From: Dehalococcoides mccartyi
GTDB lineage: Bacteria > Chloroflexota > Dehalococcoidia > UBA2979
Assembly (NCBI GenBank): GCA_945865925.1
Contig: CAMBFG010000005.1
Coordinates: forward strand, 164,204-228,203
Reading direction: 5' to 3'
DNA: 64,000 nt
Part shown: positions 15,610-23,656 of the stretch, in pieces
How the letters are laid out: the number at the start of each line of letters is the position of its first letter
Numbering within the stretch: the stretch's first letter is position 1
Position numbers and translations under genes: made by a program
Notes under the pieces: model-generated
Told to the model about the DNA's origin: nothing
Database searches by the model: none
The model's input: only the letters and a program-made list of their open reading frames with translations

Positions 15610-16800
15610 TCACAATTGGCCGGTGAACGCATGGTGCAGGATGGACTCGCGCAGATTATCTAATACGTCGAGTTTCCGCTGGTAGAGAGATTCGAGGCGC
15701 TGACATTCCTCCCGCAGAGCGTCGAGGCGATCGACGATGTGCTGTTGCTCGGCTAGGCCTGGGACACGGATCGGGAAAGATGGGAATTCCTTGATTGCGA
15801 TCCGATCGACCGTGGCTCCATGAACGGTTCGACTATCGAGAAAGGAACGAAACGTCGGCGACAAGTACTGGTAAACGAAGAATCGAGGGTCAATCCGCGC
15901 TCTATCGACCCGGACGAGTCCCATGCGGCGACCAAGGCAACATTCAAGCCCATTCGGGATGATCGCCACTTGTCCCAGGCGTGTCTCGTACGAAAACACG
16001 ACATCCCCGGATTGGGGCTTCACCCGACGTGTCCATCGCTGAAAGTCATCCGGCGTTACGTGTCGTGTTTCGCCGAGATTGACTTGCCCATCCTGGAGCG
16101 CGCTGATTCCAAGGAAGATCGGTCCCTCATTGACCGTCCTAGGCGTGGCGTGCGGACCGTCGAAGACCTCCCCGACATCACCAATAGGGACAAGGGGATG
16201 CTGGTGCTCGGGAGTGAACACGGCTGCGAGGTGACTTTCGAAGAGGGCGCGCGCGTGCTCGAGGTTTCGCTGCGTGTTCGCTCGGGCGGTGGCGATGTCC
16301 TCGATCGTTTGATCGAGGACGGCGACGATGCGGTGCTGTTCGGCGAGTGGGGGAAGGGGGATGGGGAAGCCGAGAACGGCGCTAACGTTAGCGCGCGGCA
16401 TCCGTGTCCCGGTCGAGGTCGCATTGATCCGCTGGACTGTGCCAGCCATCCGAAGCCAATACTGAAGAAAATCCCGGTTCAGGCCGGGCCGGGGTCTGAG
16501 CGGAAATATTTCCGTGGAGCAATGGCCCACGAAGTCTGGCAGCATCACCTTGTTCAGGTATGGGCGGAGGCGCCCGTAGAGCACGTGTTCAGACGAGAAT
16601 CGGAACGTGGAACTCTTCACCGATCGGGGCTCTAGGGAGCCCAGAAACTGTCCCGTGCCCGACTCGATGTCTTCAAGACCGACATACGGCAGGTCACGGT
16701 AGACGCCCTGACGCTTGTCTACCTCGCACATGGCGCCCAGAGCTGTGGAATTCAACTCCAGCACCTCACAAAAGCGCCCTGATGCCATTGAGTACTTCAT
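15610..16800 (-). CDS. hsdS: Type I restriction specificity subunit
   Basis: DNA-recognition subunit shared by the methylase and restriction complexes. It has two target-recognition halves, each followed by a conserved helical spacer: PLPPLAEQHRIVAVLDQ in the middle and RVPGLAEQQHIVDRLDAL near the C terminus, giving a bipartite recognition sequence that cannot be read from the protein. The start at MKYSMASGRF (396 residues) overlaps the end of hsdM by 35 bases; MASGRF four codons later is an alternative. Base composition is lower in G+C than the flanking housekeeping genes, as is common for horizontally acquired hsdS. Confidence 0.9.
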   Translation of the reverse strand: MKYSMASGRFCEVLELNSTALGAMCEVDKRQGVYRDLPYVGLEDIESGTGQFLGSLEPRSVKSSTFRFSSEHVLYGRLRPYLNKVMLPDFVGHCSTEIFPLRPRPGLNRDFLQYWLRMAGTVQRINATSTGTRMPRANVSAVLGFPIPLPPLAEQHRIVAVLDQTIEDIATARANTQRNLEHARALFESHLAAVFTPEHQHPLVPIGDVGEVFDGPHATPRTVNEGPIFLGISALQDGQVNLGETRHVTPDDFQRWTRRVKPQSGDVVFSYETRLGQVAIIPNGLECCLGRRMGLVRVDRARIDPRFFVYQYLSPTFRSFLDSRTVHGATVDRIAIKEFPSFPIRVPGLAEQQHIVDRLDALREECQRLESLYQRKLDVLDNLRESILHHAFTGQL

Positions 16801-17569
16801 CGCTCTCGACGTCGAGTGCTGCGATCTCGTCGAGCAATTCGGCAACACTCCGATGCAGCACCTCGTTACCACCGTTTGGGTTCCTTAGCGTCAGGTCTGA
16901 GGTGGCCGGATCGATGGTTGCCGTATCGATGATCCACGACTTTGGGGAGTCGGCGAAGGTCTTCTGGAAGGCCACGAACTCAGCCATGTCGTCATCGTTC
17001 AGAGGATTGGTCTTGCCGAGGTTGCGGCCGGGATCAAGTTGGTAGAACCAGATTCTGCGGGTAGGTGCTCCCTTCTCGAAGAAGAGGACGACGGTCTTCA
17101 CGCCCGCGCCCTGGAAGGTGCCGCCGGGGCAGTCGAGGACGGTATGGAGAGTGCAGGACTCCAGCAGGAGCTTGCGGAGACTGACCGCCGCGTTATCTGT
17201 GTTCGAGAGGAACGTGTTCTTAATGACTATGCCGGCGCGGCCGCCAGCCTTCAGGCTGCGGATGAAGTGCTGGAGGAAGAGGAACGCCGTCTCACCGGTG
17301 CGGATGGGGAAATTCTGTTGGACCTCGGCGCGTTCTTTCCCGCCGAACGGCGGGTTGGCGAGGATCACGTCGTAGCGATCCTTCTCCTGGATGTCGGCGA
17401 GGTTCTCGGCGAGCGTGTTCGTGCGGATGATGTTGGGCGCTTCAATGCCGTGCAGGATCATGTTCATGACTGCGATCACGTACGCGAGGGACTTCTTCTC
17501 CTTGCCGTAGAACGTCGACTCGTTGAGCATCTTGATCTCATTGGTGGTGAGACCGATGCGCGCCTTCAT
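16766..17569 (-). CDS. hsdM: Type I DNA methyltransferase, C-terminal part (split hsdM)
   Basis: The 3' portion of the N6-adenine methylase, 267 residues. It contains the catalytic motif IV NPPFGG (72-77), preceded by the family segment STFYGKEKKSLAYVIAVMN and MILHGIEAPNI, and later LDCPGGTFQGAGVKTVVLFF. Motif I is missing because it is encoded in the preceding frame. The start ATG overlaps the stop of the upstream part by four bases (ATGA). Either the protein is made as two coupled chains, or one base has been lost relative to the usual single-gene form. Confidence 0.85.
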   Translation of the reverse strand: MKARIGLTTNEIKMLNESTFYGKEKKSLAYVIAVMNMILHGIEAPNIIRTNTLAENLADIQEKDRYDVILANPPFGGKERAEVQQNFPIRTGETAFLFLQHFIRSLKAGGRAGIVIKNTFLSNTDNAAVSLRKLLLESCTLHTVLDCPGGTFQGAGVKTVVLFFEKGAPTRRIWFYQLDPGRNLGKTNPLNDDDMAEFVAFQKTFADSPKSWIIDTATIDPATSDLTLRNPNGGNEVLHRSVAELLDEIAALDVESDEVLNGIRALL

Positions 17570-18219
17570 GATTCGTACGACTCGCAGAGGAAGCCGGCTG
17601 ACCCGCAGGCGCCGTCGTAGACGGTCTCACCGACCCTTGGGTTCACCACCTGCACCATCGCGCGGATCAGCGGGCGTGGCGTGTAGTACTCGCCACCGTT
17701 GCGACCGGCGTTCCCCATGTTCCGGATCTTGGCCTCGTAGAGGTGGGAGAGTTCGTGCTTCTCGGTCTGCGAACCGAAGCGCAGTTCGTCGATGTACTCG
17801 ATGACATCGCGGAGGTTGTAGCCGCTCTGAATCTTGTTCTTAATCTCGCCGAAGATCTCGCCGATCTTGTACTCGAAGGTGTTCGGGCCGGTGGCTTTCT
17901 GAGTGAAGCCCTGGAGATACGGGAAGAGTTCGTCATCGACGAAGTCTTTGAGGTCATCGCCGGTCAGCGCGTTGTTGTGGTCGATCTTGCCGTCAGCGGT
18001 CCTCGGTGCCGCCCACGCCTCCCAGCGGAAGCGTGGTTCGAGCAGCGGAATCGGCGGTTTCCCGCTCAGGGCGGCCTCCATCGCGCGGTCGTGCTCGATG
18101 GCGTCGAGGTACTTCAGGAAAAGGAGCCATGACGACTGCTCGGTGTAGTCGAGTTCGCTCGTGCACCCGGCGTCCTTGTGCAGGACGTCGTCGATGTTCT
18201 TGAAGGCCTGCTCGAACAC
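17566..18219 (-). CDS. hsdM: Type I DNA methyltransferase, N-terminal part (split hsdM)
   Basis: The 5' portion, 217 residues: an N-terminal helical domain (MFEQAFKNIDDVL, SSWLLFLKYLDAIE) and the start of the methylase core with GGEYYTPRPLIRAMVQ and SAM-binding motif I, VYDGACGSAGFLCE, at about 200-213. It stops four residues later at ES-TGA, where homologues continue directly into the sequence found in the next frame. A GTG start with GGAGGAG upstream opens the operon. The sum of both parts (about 484 residues) equals a normal HsdM. Confidence 0.85.
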   Translation of the reverse strand: MFEQAFKNIDDVLHKDAGCTSELDYTEQSSWLLFLKYLDAIEHDRAMEAALSGKPPIPLLEPRFRWEAWAAPRTADGKIDHNNALTGDDLKDFVDDELFPYLQGFTQKATGPNTFEYKIGEIFGEIKNKIQSGYNLRDVIEYIDELRFGSQTEKHELSHLYEAKIRNMGNAGRNGGEYYTPRPLIRAMVQVVNPRVGETVYDGACGSAGFLCESYES

Positions 18220-18394
18220 AGTCGCTCCTCCGGGCTTTGCGGCCTAGCGCGGCACCGGGTTCGGATACTACCGGCCATCTGCCGAGTGGGCGTACGCGAC
18301 ATAACCACTCACAGAATCCCGTGCCGCCCGCACGTTCCCCCTCGACCCCCACCCACGTACCCTCTCTACGCGGGGATCAAGCACAGGAGGCTCA

Positions 18395-18553
18395 ATGGCC
18401 GTCGTAAATGCGTACTGCGTGAAGTGCAAAGAAAAGCGCGACATGAACAACGCCGAGAACACCACGATGAAGAACGGCAAGCCCGCCGTGAAGGGCGTCT
18501 GCCCGGTCTGCGGCACTGGCATGTTCAAGATCGGTGGCGTCGTCCCCGCCTAG
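18395..18553 (+). CDS. DUF5679 zinc-ribbon miniprotein
   Basis: A 52-residue protein with two CxxC pairs, AYCVKCKEKRDM and GVCPVCGTGMF, separated by TTMKNGKPAVKG, matching DUF5679. It is probably a structural zinc ribbon that binds nucleic acid or protein; the family function is unknown. The ATG follows CAGGAGG with a five-base gap. It stands alone between the restriction operon and a long intergenic gap. Confidence 0.8.
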   Translation: MAVVNAYCVKCKEKRDMNNAENTTMKNGKPAVKGVCPVCGTGMFKIGGVVPA

Positions 18554-18854
18554 CGGGGTCGCATGCTCTCTCGCCTCGGCCACCGGTCGAGGCGTACCCG
18601 CCCTCATCTCTTCCGGACTCCGTTCTCTCGAGCGAGCGGCCCCCGGAAGGTGAGGGCGATTCCATGTCCCTTCGCAGCGGCGTGTGCAAGGTCTACGCTC
18701 GGCGAGTCAGTCTCGACATATCAACGGACCTCCCCGTTGGCACGCGCGAAGCCAAACACCCTCCCTTGAGGGAGGGCAGGGGGAGGGACTCTGAAGCCTC
18801 CTTCCCCCCTCATGGAGGGGGAGGGAGGTTTGGAGGGTGAGGGTTCAAGAAACA
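18554..18854. other. Intergenic gap with two G-rich hairpins
   Basis: About 300 bases without a supported gene. Two hairpins occur: CCCTCCC-TTGA-GGGAGGG at 18759-18776 and CCCCCTC-ATG-GAGGGGG at 18805-18821. The segment is purine/pyrimidine skewed toward its right end. No promoter is convincing. The hairpins resemble the one at 7357-7371 and may belong to a dispersed short repeat family. Confidence 0.5.
18759..18821. repeat. Pair of CCCTCC-type hairpins
   Basis: Two adjacent perfect stems of seven base pairs each with loops of four and three bases. They share the CCCTCC/GGAGGG core with the hairpin at 7357-7371. They lie in a gap between same-strand genes, so they may terminate DUF5679 transcription or simply be mobile-like palindromes. 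Confidence 0.45.
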
Positions 18855-19382
18855 ATGCAGATCCTGCTCTCCTCCCCCAACATCACATGCGATCACTGCA
18901 TCGAGACCATCCGAGGCGTCGTCGACGCCACCGAGGGTGCCCACCTCGTCTCCGGCGACCCTGACGCCCGGACGTTCGTCGTCGACCTCGTCTCCGGGGC
19001 TGTCCTCGACGTACTCGCCCCCAGGCTGGCCGCGGGGGACTACCCGCTCGGCGACGTCCCGACCGGGCCAGCCGGCCACGGCAGCGCGCTCACGCCCGAC
19101 TGGCGCCCGAGCGACTGGCGCATCGAGAAGACCGAGGCCGGCGCGAACGTGAACTACGACTGCTACTGCGGCTGCGACGCCGGCTTCGCCCTCGACCGCT
19201 CGCAGGCCGACCAGCCCCTCGAGTCGTGCTGCTGCGGCAACCAGATCCTGGTCGGGGCAGGGGCGGGCACCCGCATCGCCTCGAAACTCGACGCCCCCGA
19301 GGCGTACCGCTTCGACGTCCAGCAGGTCACGATGCCCTGGGGTCAGCCGCTTGAGGTCGCGCTCGCGATCCCTCTGGAGTAG
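18855..19382 (+). CDS. HMA-like protein with Cys-rich C-terminal half
   Basis: A 175-residue soluble protein. The N-terminal ~50 residues resemble a heavy-metal-associated domain: MQILLSSPNITCDHCIETIR, with the metal-binding CxxC at C12 and C15. The C-terminal half carries two unusual cysteine clusters, DCYCGCDAG (C103, C105, C107) and ESCCCGNQ (C125-C127). It may be a metal carrier or metal-cluster protein, possibly for copper. No P-type ATPase or copper regulator is nearby. The start is uncertain: a GTG six codons upstream has a better ribosome site (GGAGG). The C-terminal half is not a family I recognise. Confidence 0.6.
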   Translation: MQILLSSPNITCDHCIETIRGVVDATEGAHLVSGDPDARTFVVDLVSGAVLDVLAPRLAAGDYPLGDVPTGPAGHGSALTPDWRPSDWRIEKTEAGANVNYDCYCGCDAGFALDRSQADQPLESCCCGNQILVGAGAGTRIASKLDAPEAYRFDVQQVTMPWGQPLEVALAIPLE

Positions 19383-19389
19383 CCCTCGG

Positions 19390-21408
19390 CTACTCCGCGC
19401 TGAGGCCGATCTCCCGCAGGAACGCCGCGCTCGACGGCTCCCGCCCGAGGAACCCCCGCACGAGGTCAGCCCCATCGAGCGTCCCCCCGGCCTCGAGGAT
19501 CGTCCGCCGGTAGTCGAGGCCCGCCGCCGCCTCGATGGCGGGGCCGCCCTCGAAACGGCCGTACATGTCGTCACCGAAGACCTGCGACCACAGGTAGCCG
19601 TAGTAGCCCGCGTCGTAGCCGAACAGGTGGCCGAAGCCGGCCTGGAAGTGCGTCCCAGCGGGGAACGGGAAGCCGGTGATCCCGTGTAGCGACTCCGCGA
19701 GCGCGTCGGTGTCCTTCGAGGCCCCAGCGTCGTGGTAGGCGAGGTCCAACCGCGCGAAGAAGATCTGCCGCAGGTAGTGCAGCCCGCTCCCCACGTTCTT
19801 CGCCGCCACCATCTGCGCCAGCAGCCCCTCCGGCAGCGGCTCGCCCGTCGTCACGTGCCGCGTGAACCCGCGCAGCACCGAGGGCTCCCAGGTCCAGTGC
19901 TCCAGCATCTGCGACGGCGCCTCGACGAAGTCGCGCTCCACGTTCGTCCCGGCGAAGCGGTTGTACGGCGAGCGCGTCATCACCTGGTGCAGGATGTGCC
20001 CGAACTCGTGGAACAGCGTCTCCACCTCGGAGTGCCGCAGCAGGCTCGGCGACTCCGCCGAGGGCTTCGTGAAGTTCGCGACGATGGCTGCCGCCGTCGG
20101 GGCGTACGAGCGGTCCGAGAGCGTGCGTCCCGGCTTCAGCATGAACGCCGCCGCGTGCCCGTACTTGTCCGGCCTCGGGTGCAGGTCCATGTAGAAGTGA
20201 CCGATGAAGCGCCCGTCCGAGGCGTCCATAACCGAATACAGCCGGACATCCGGGTGCCACGCGAGCGTTTCCGCCACCGACACGAAGCGGACGCCCACGA
20301 GCCGCTGGTAGACCTCGAAGAGGCCATCGAGCACGGCGTCCATCGGGAAGTACTCCGCCACCGCGAACTGGTCGACCTGGTAGCGCTCCCGCATCACGCG
20401 CTGCTGGTAGTACCGCCAGTCCCAGATCTCGAGGCGTGCGTGGGGATCCTCGAGGTGCCGGCGCTTCTCCGCCTGCAACTCCTCGATGTCCCGCTCCGCC
20501 TTCACCCGCACCTGCCGCTCGAGGTCGACGAGGAAGTCGAGCGCGGTCTGCGGCGTCTTCGCCATCTTCGTCTCGATCACGTAGGCGTCCCACGAGGCGT
20601 ACCCCAGCGTCTCCGCGATCTCGTGGCGGATCTCGATCGCCTCGGCAAGCAGGGGGAGGTTGATATCGGCGGCGCGGTTGTGGTTCTTCAGGAACAACTC
20701 GCGCCGCAGCGACTCGTCCTCCGCCGCCTCCAGGAACGGGTAGAACTCGGGATAGTCGAGCGAGACGCGGTAGCGAGGCCCCTCGGGGGTCTCCACCGTC
20801 TGCAACCGCTCGATGTACGACTCCGGCAGCCCCCGCAGCCCCTCGCGCGGCAGCAGCAGCGCGTCCTCGAACTCGTCGATGTTCCGCCGGAACTCGACGC
20901 CCAGCCGCACGAGCCGCTCCTTCAGCGCCTGCACCCGCCCTCGACGCTCCGCGTCCAGGTCGAAGCCGTTCCGCCGCGTGTCCCGCAGCGTGTGCGCCAG
21001 CAGCCGCGCGTCCACCCCATCGAGGCCGCGGGCCTCCTCGGTCGTCGCGTAGGCGCGCACCGCAGCCGCGATGTCCTCGCGGAAGCCGACGGTGGTGCCA
21101 TACGTGTCGAGCCGCTGCTCGGCCTCGAGCGCCACGTCACGCAGCGTGGCGTCCGCTGCGACATAGGTGAGGAACCCGTGCTCTCCACTGGCCAGCGCCA
21201 GCAGGCTCCCCACCTCGTCGAGCGGCGCGATCGTGTTGGCGAACGTCCGCGCACCCCCGATCCCTGCAACCCCAGCCCGCGCGACGCCATCGAGGATCGC
21301 GTCACAGCGCGCGATGGCTTCCTCGGCACCTGCGCGGATGCGCTCGGGCGTCGCGAGAGTGAAGTCGAAGGGTGGCGTCGAGGCGAGGTCGATGGGGCGG
21401 TTCGTCAT
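19390..21408 (-). CDS. M3-family oligoendopeptidase
   Basis: Cytosolic zinc metallopeptidase of the thimet oligopeptidase/PrlC family, which degrades short peptides released by other proteases. The active-site helix LFHEFGHILHQVM places the first zinc His at about residue 467, and the downstream third ligand lies in the segment FVEAPSQMLEHW. Length 672 residues, full. A TATGAT hexamer ends six bases before the ATG with no ribosome site, so this gene may be transcribed as a leaderless mRNA. It converges on the HMA-like gene with only a seven-base gap. Confidence 0.9.
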   Translation of the reverse strand: MTNRPIDLASTPPFDFTLATPERIRAGAEEAIARCDAILDGVARAGVAGIGGARTFANTIAPLDEVGSLLALASGEHGFLTYVAADATLRDVALEAEQRLDTYGTTVGFREDIAAAVRAYATTEEARGLDGVDARLLAHTLRDTRRNGFDLDAERRGRVQALKERLVRLGVEFRRNIDEFEDALLLPREGLRGLPESYIERLQTVETPEGPRYRVSLDYPEFYPFLEAAEDESLRRELFLKNHNRAADINLPLLAEAIEIRHEIAETLGYASWDAYVIETKMAKTPQTALDFLVDLERQVRVKAERDIEELQAEKRRHLEDPHARLEIWDWRYYQQRVMRERYQVDQFAVAEYFPMDAVLDGLFEVYQRLVGVRFVSVAETLAWHPDVRLYSVMDASDGRFIGHFYMDLHPRPDKYGHAAAFMLKPGRTLSDRSYAPTAAAIVANFTKPSAESPSLLRHSEVETLFHEFGHILHQVMTRSPYNRFAGTNVERDFVEAPSQMLEHWTWEPSVLRGFTRHVTTGEPLPEGLLAQMVAAKNVGSGLHYLRQIFFARLDLAYHDAGASKDTDALAESLHGITGFPFPAGTHFQAGFGHLFGYDAGYYGYLWSQVFGDDMYGRFEGGPAIEAAAGLDYRRTILEAGGTLDGADLVRGFLGREPSSAAFLREIGLSAE

Positions 21409-21414
21409 CCTCGA

Positions 21415-21420
21415 ATCATA
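21415..21420 (-). promoter_or_regulatory. -10 element for a leaderless M3 peptidase mRNA
   Basis: On the minus strand TATGAT (five of six consensus bases) is followed by TCGAGG and then the ATG. It is the best-matching example of the recurring six-base spacing in this window. Confidence 0.45.
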
Positions 21421-21447
21421 CGAGGCACGACGAGGCGGCTCGGGAGG

Positions 21448-21960
21448 TTAGATCGTCTCCTCGGGGTGCTGCCGGGGCAGCCCGCTGAGCGTGAACGCCG
21501 CCTCGACGAGGTCGGGGGCGCCCTCGATCTCCGACTCGATCGTCAGGAACTCCGTGTCGTGGTGGACCAGTTTGTAGCGCGAGTTGCCGAGGTACTCGAC
21601 CTTCTCGATGCGCTGGAGGTCGCGCCACGCCACCTCGTGGATCGGTTGGCCGAGGTGCAGCGCCGTGACGCCCTCGACCGTGAGCACGATCGCGGTCGCC
21701 GTACCGCGCCACGTCAGCAGCACGATCGGCACCATCAGCAGCGTGACCGCGCCGGCGAAGAGCCCGAACCCCTTCGCCTCGGTCAGGTCGAGCGCGAACC
21801 CGAGCCCCAACGCCACGACCGTGACGAGCAGCGGCAGCGCGAACGAGGCGTTCTGCCACCAGCGGTTGGGGTTGGCGAACACCCGCACGACCTGGTGCAT
21901 GGTCGCCACGGCGCGTGCGTCCGAGGCGTGGAGGTCGGGCAGGGGGGGCTCGGCAGTCAT
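21448..21960 (-). CDS. Membrane protein with PH-like C-terminal domain, unknown
   Basis: About 170 residues. Two adjacent membrane helices (FALPLLVTVVALGLGFALDL and FAGAVTLLMVPIVLLTW) are followed by a soluble beta-rich segment: TAIVLTVEGVTALHLG, EVAWRDLQRIEKVEYLGNSR, and YKLVHHDTEFLTIES. That pattern, a helix pair plus a strand-rich tail with WxDL, resembles bacterial PH-domain (YdbS/DUF304-type) membrane proteins, but the match is loose. Starts at MTAEPP or, four codons earlier, MILPMTAEP are both possible. It is divergent from the LLM monooxygenase gene. Confidence 0.55.
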   Translation of the reverse strand: MTAEPPLPDLHASDARAVATMHQVVRVFANPNRWWQNASFALPLLVTVVALGLGFALDLTEAKGFGLFAGAVTLLMVPIVLLTWRGTATAIVLTVEGVTALHLGQPIHEVAWRDLQRIEKVEYLGNSRYKLVHHDTEFLTIESEIEGAPDLVEAAFTLSGLPRQHPEETI

Positions 21961-22052
21961 GGGCAGAATCATCGCTCGGCGTGGCGCGTAAGACGAGCCT
22001 GCGCCTCCACGCTGCCGCAGGGGATAGGATCGAGGGGCGTGGGGAGCCCTCG

Positions 22053-23069
22053 ATGCCTGACCAGCCAACCCGATCCGCCCTCCGACTGAGCGTCCTCGAC
22101 CAGGCGCCGATCCGCGATGGTGGCACCGCCGCTCAGGCGCTGCGCGAGTCGATCCTGCTCGCACAGGCCGTCGAGCGCTTCGGGTACTCCCGCTTCTGGC
22201 TCGCGGAGCACCACGCGAGCGGGGGCCTCGCCTGCGCCGCCCCCGAGGTGGTCATCCCCGCCGTCGCCGCGCAGACCTCGACCATCCGGGTAGGGTCAGG
22301 CGGCGTGATGTTGTCCCACTACGCGCCGCTGAAGGTCGCCGAACAATTCCGTGCGCTGGAGGCGCTGTTCCCCGGCCGCATCGACCTCGGCATCGGCCGC
22401 GCGCCGGGTAGCAGCATGCAGACGAAGCAGGCGCTCGAGCACGGCCCCGGCACCCTCCCACTCGAGGCGTTCCCCGACCAGGTCGAAGACCTCCTCGGCT
22501 ACCTCGACGACGCGCTGCCCGCGGACCATCCGTTCTTCGGCATCCACGCCAGCCCCATGATCGACGGCACCCCCGAGGTTTGGTGCCTCGGCTCCTCGCT
22601 GGACGGAGCGGCGATCGCCGCCGACCTGGGGCTGCCCTACTGCTTCGCGCAGTTCATCGCCCCCGAACTCGGCCCGCGCGCCGTCGCGCTCTACAAGACG
22701 CGCTTCAAGCCCTCGAAGTGGGCATCCGAGCCGCGCGTCTCCATCGGCGTCTCCGGCCTCTGCGCCCCGACCGACGAGGAGGCCGAGCGCCTCGCCCTCA
22801 GCCGCTACGTCTGGCGCTTCCGTCGCGGCGCCGTCCCCTCTCCCGCGACCGCTGCCGCGTTCGAGATGACCGACCCTGAGCGTGACTACGTGAAGTTCTC
22901 GATGTCGAAGGCCGCCGTCGGCTCCCCCTCGACCGTGCGGGCACGCCTCGAATCCCTCGCGGACGAGTTTGGCGCGGAGGAGATCGTGCTGCTCACGATC
23001 ACCTTCGACTTCGCCGACCGCGTCCGCTCCTACGAACTCGTCGCGCGCCAATTCGGACTGTTTGAGTAG
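22053..23069 (+). CDS. LLM-class flavin monooxygenase (LuxA-like group)
   Basis: TIM-barrel flavin-dependent monooxygenase in the group often annotated MsnO8-type. Diagnostic stretches are LRLSVLDQAPIRDGGTA, AERFGYSRFWLAEHH-like RFWLAEHHASGGLACAAPEV, IRVGSGGVMLSHYAPLKVAEQF, and LEALFPGRIDLGIGRAPGSS. Length 338 residues. Such enzymes usually need reduced FMN from a reductase, and a flavin-reductase-like protein is encoded 32 bases downstream, so the two likely form a two-component oxygenase. A TAGGAT -10-like hexamer lies about 25 bases before the ATG. Confidence 0.87.
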   Translation: MPDQPTRSALRLSVLDQAPIRDGGTAAQALRESILLAQAVERFGYSRFWLAEHHASGGLACAAPEVVIPAVAAQTSTIRVGSGGVMLSHYAPLKVAEQFRALEALFPGRIDLGIGRAPGSSMQTKQALEHGPGTLPLEAFPDQVEDLLGYLDDALPADHPFFGIHASPMIDGTPEVWCLGSSLDGAAIAADLGLPYCFAQFIAPELGPRAVALYKTRFKPSKWASEPRVSIGVSGLCAPTDEEAERLALSRYVWRFRRGAVPSPATAAAFEMTDPERDYVKFSMSKAAVGSPSTVRARLESLADEFGAEEIVLLTITFDFADRVRSYELVARQFGLFE

Positions 23070-23101
23070 CGTCGGCCTCTTCGAGTAGCCGGGAGACATC
23101 G

Positions 23102-23650
23102 ATGGTTGGACGCAAGATCCAGAAGACCGAGGACGACTACATCCAGGAGGCGATGCACGAACTGCCATACGGCATCTACGTCATCGGCACCACGCGTGAC
23201 GGCAAGCCGAACGGGATGATCGCCGACTGGGTGATGCAGGTCTCCTTCAGCCCCCGTCTCGTCCTCGCCGCCTTCGAGCGCGACTCGTCGTCCCTTGGGC
23301 GCATCCGCGAGAACGGCTTCTACACCGTGAACCTGCTCCCGCAGAAGGACGGCCTGCTCATCGCCCAGCGCTTCGTCCAGCCCTCGAACGCCGCCAAAGT
23401 GCGAGGTCGTAGCGACGAAGCCGCGGCGCAGCAGCACGACAAACTCGCGGGTACCGACTACCGGCTCTCCGAGCGCGCCGCCGGCTGCCCGATCCTCGAC
23501 GACGCCATCGCCTACCTCGAATGCGCCGCCGAGCAGTTCATCGAGGCCGGCGACCACATCGTCGTCACCGCGCGTGTCCTCTACGGCGAAGTCCAGCACA
23601 GCGGCGACCCGCTCACCTCGACGTACACCGGCTGGTCGTACTCGGGGTAG
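23102..23650 (+). CDS. FMN-binding flavin reductase (DIM6/NTAB family)
   Basis: A 182-residue split-barrel flavoprotein of the flavin-reductase-like family. Features include LPYGIYVIGTTRDGKPNGMIADWVMQVSF, the FMN-binding segment typical of the fold, then LVLAAFERDSSSLGRIRENGFYTVNLL and AIAYLECAAEQFIEAGDHIVVTARVL. GGGAG precedes the ATG. It probably supplies reduced flavin to the LLM monooxygenase encoded just upstream. The cluster converges with the amidohydrolase gene, leaving only six bases between stops. Confidence 0.85.
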   Translation: MVGRKIQKTEDDYIQEAMHELPYGIYVIGTTRDGKPNGMIADWVMQVSFSPRLVLAAFERDSSSLGRIRENGFYTVNLLPQKDGLLIAQRFVQPSNAAKVRGRSDEAAAQQHDKLAGTDYRLSERAAGCPILDDAIAYLECAAEQFIEAGDHIVVTARVLYGEVQHSGDPLTSTYTGWSYSG

Positions 23651-23656
23651 ACGCCG

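Noticed and set aside
13279..18219. Phage or plasmid signature around the restriction operon
   Set aside because: No integrase, replication or structural phage genes; only the direct repeat hints at mobility.
19732..22089. A 785-codon open frame antisense to the M3 peptidase
   Set aside because: It is a high-GC shadow: no ribosome site, Arg/His-rich composition, and the sense strand has an intact HEFGH enzyme.
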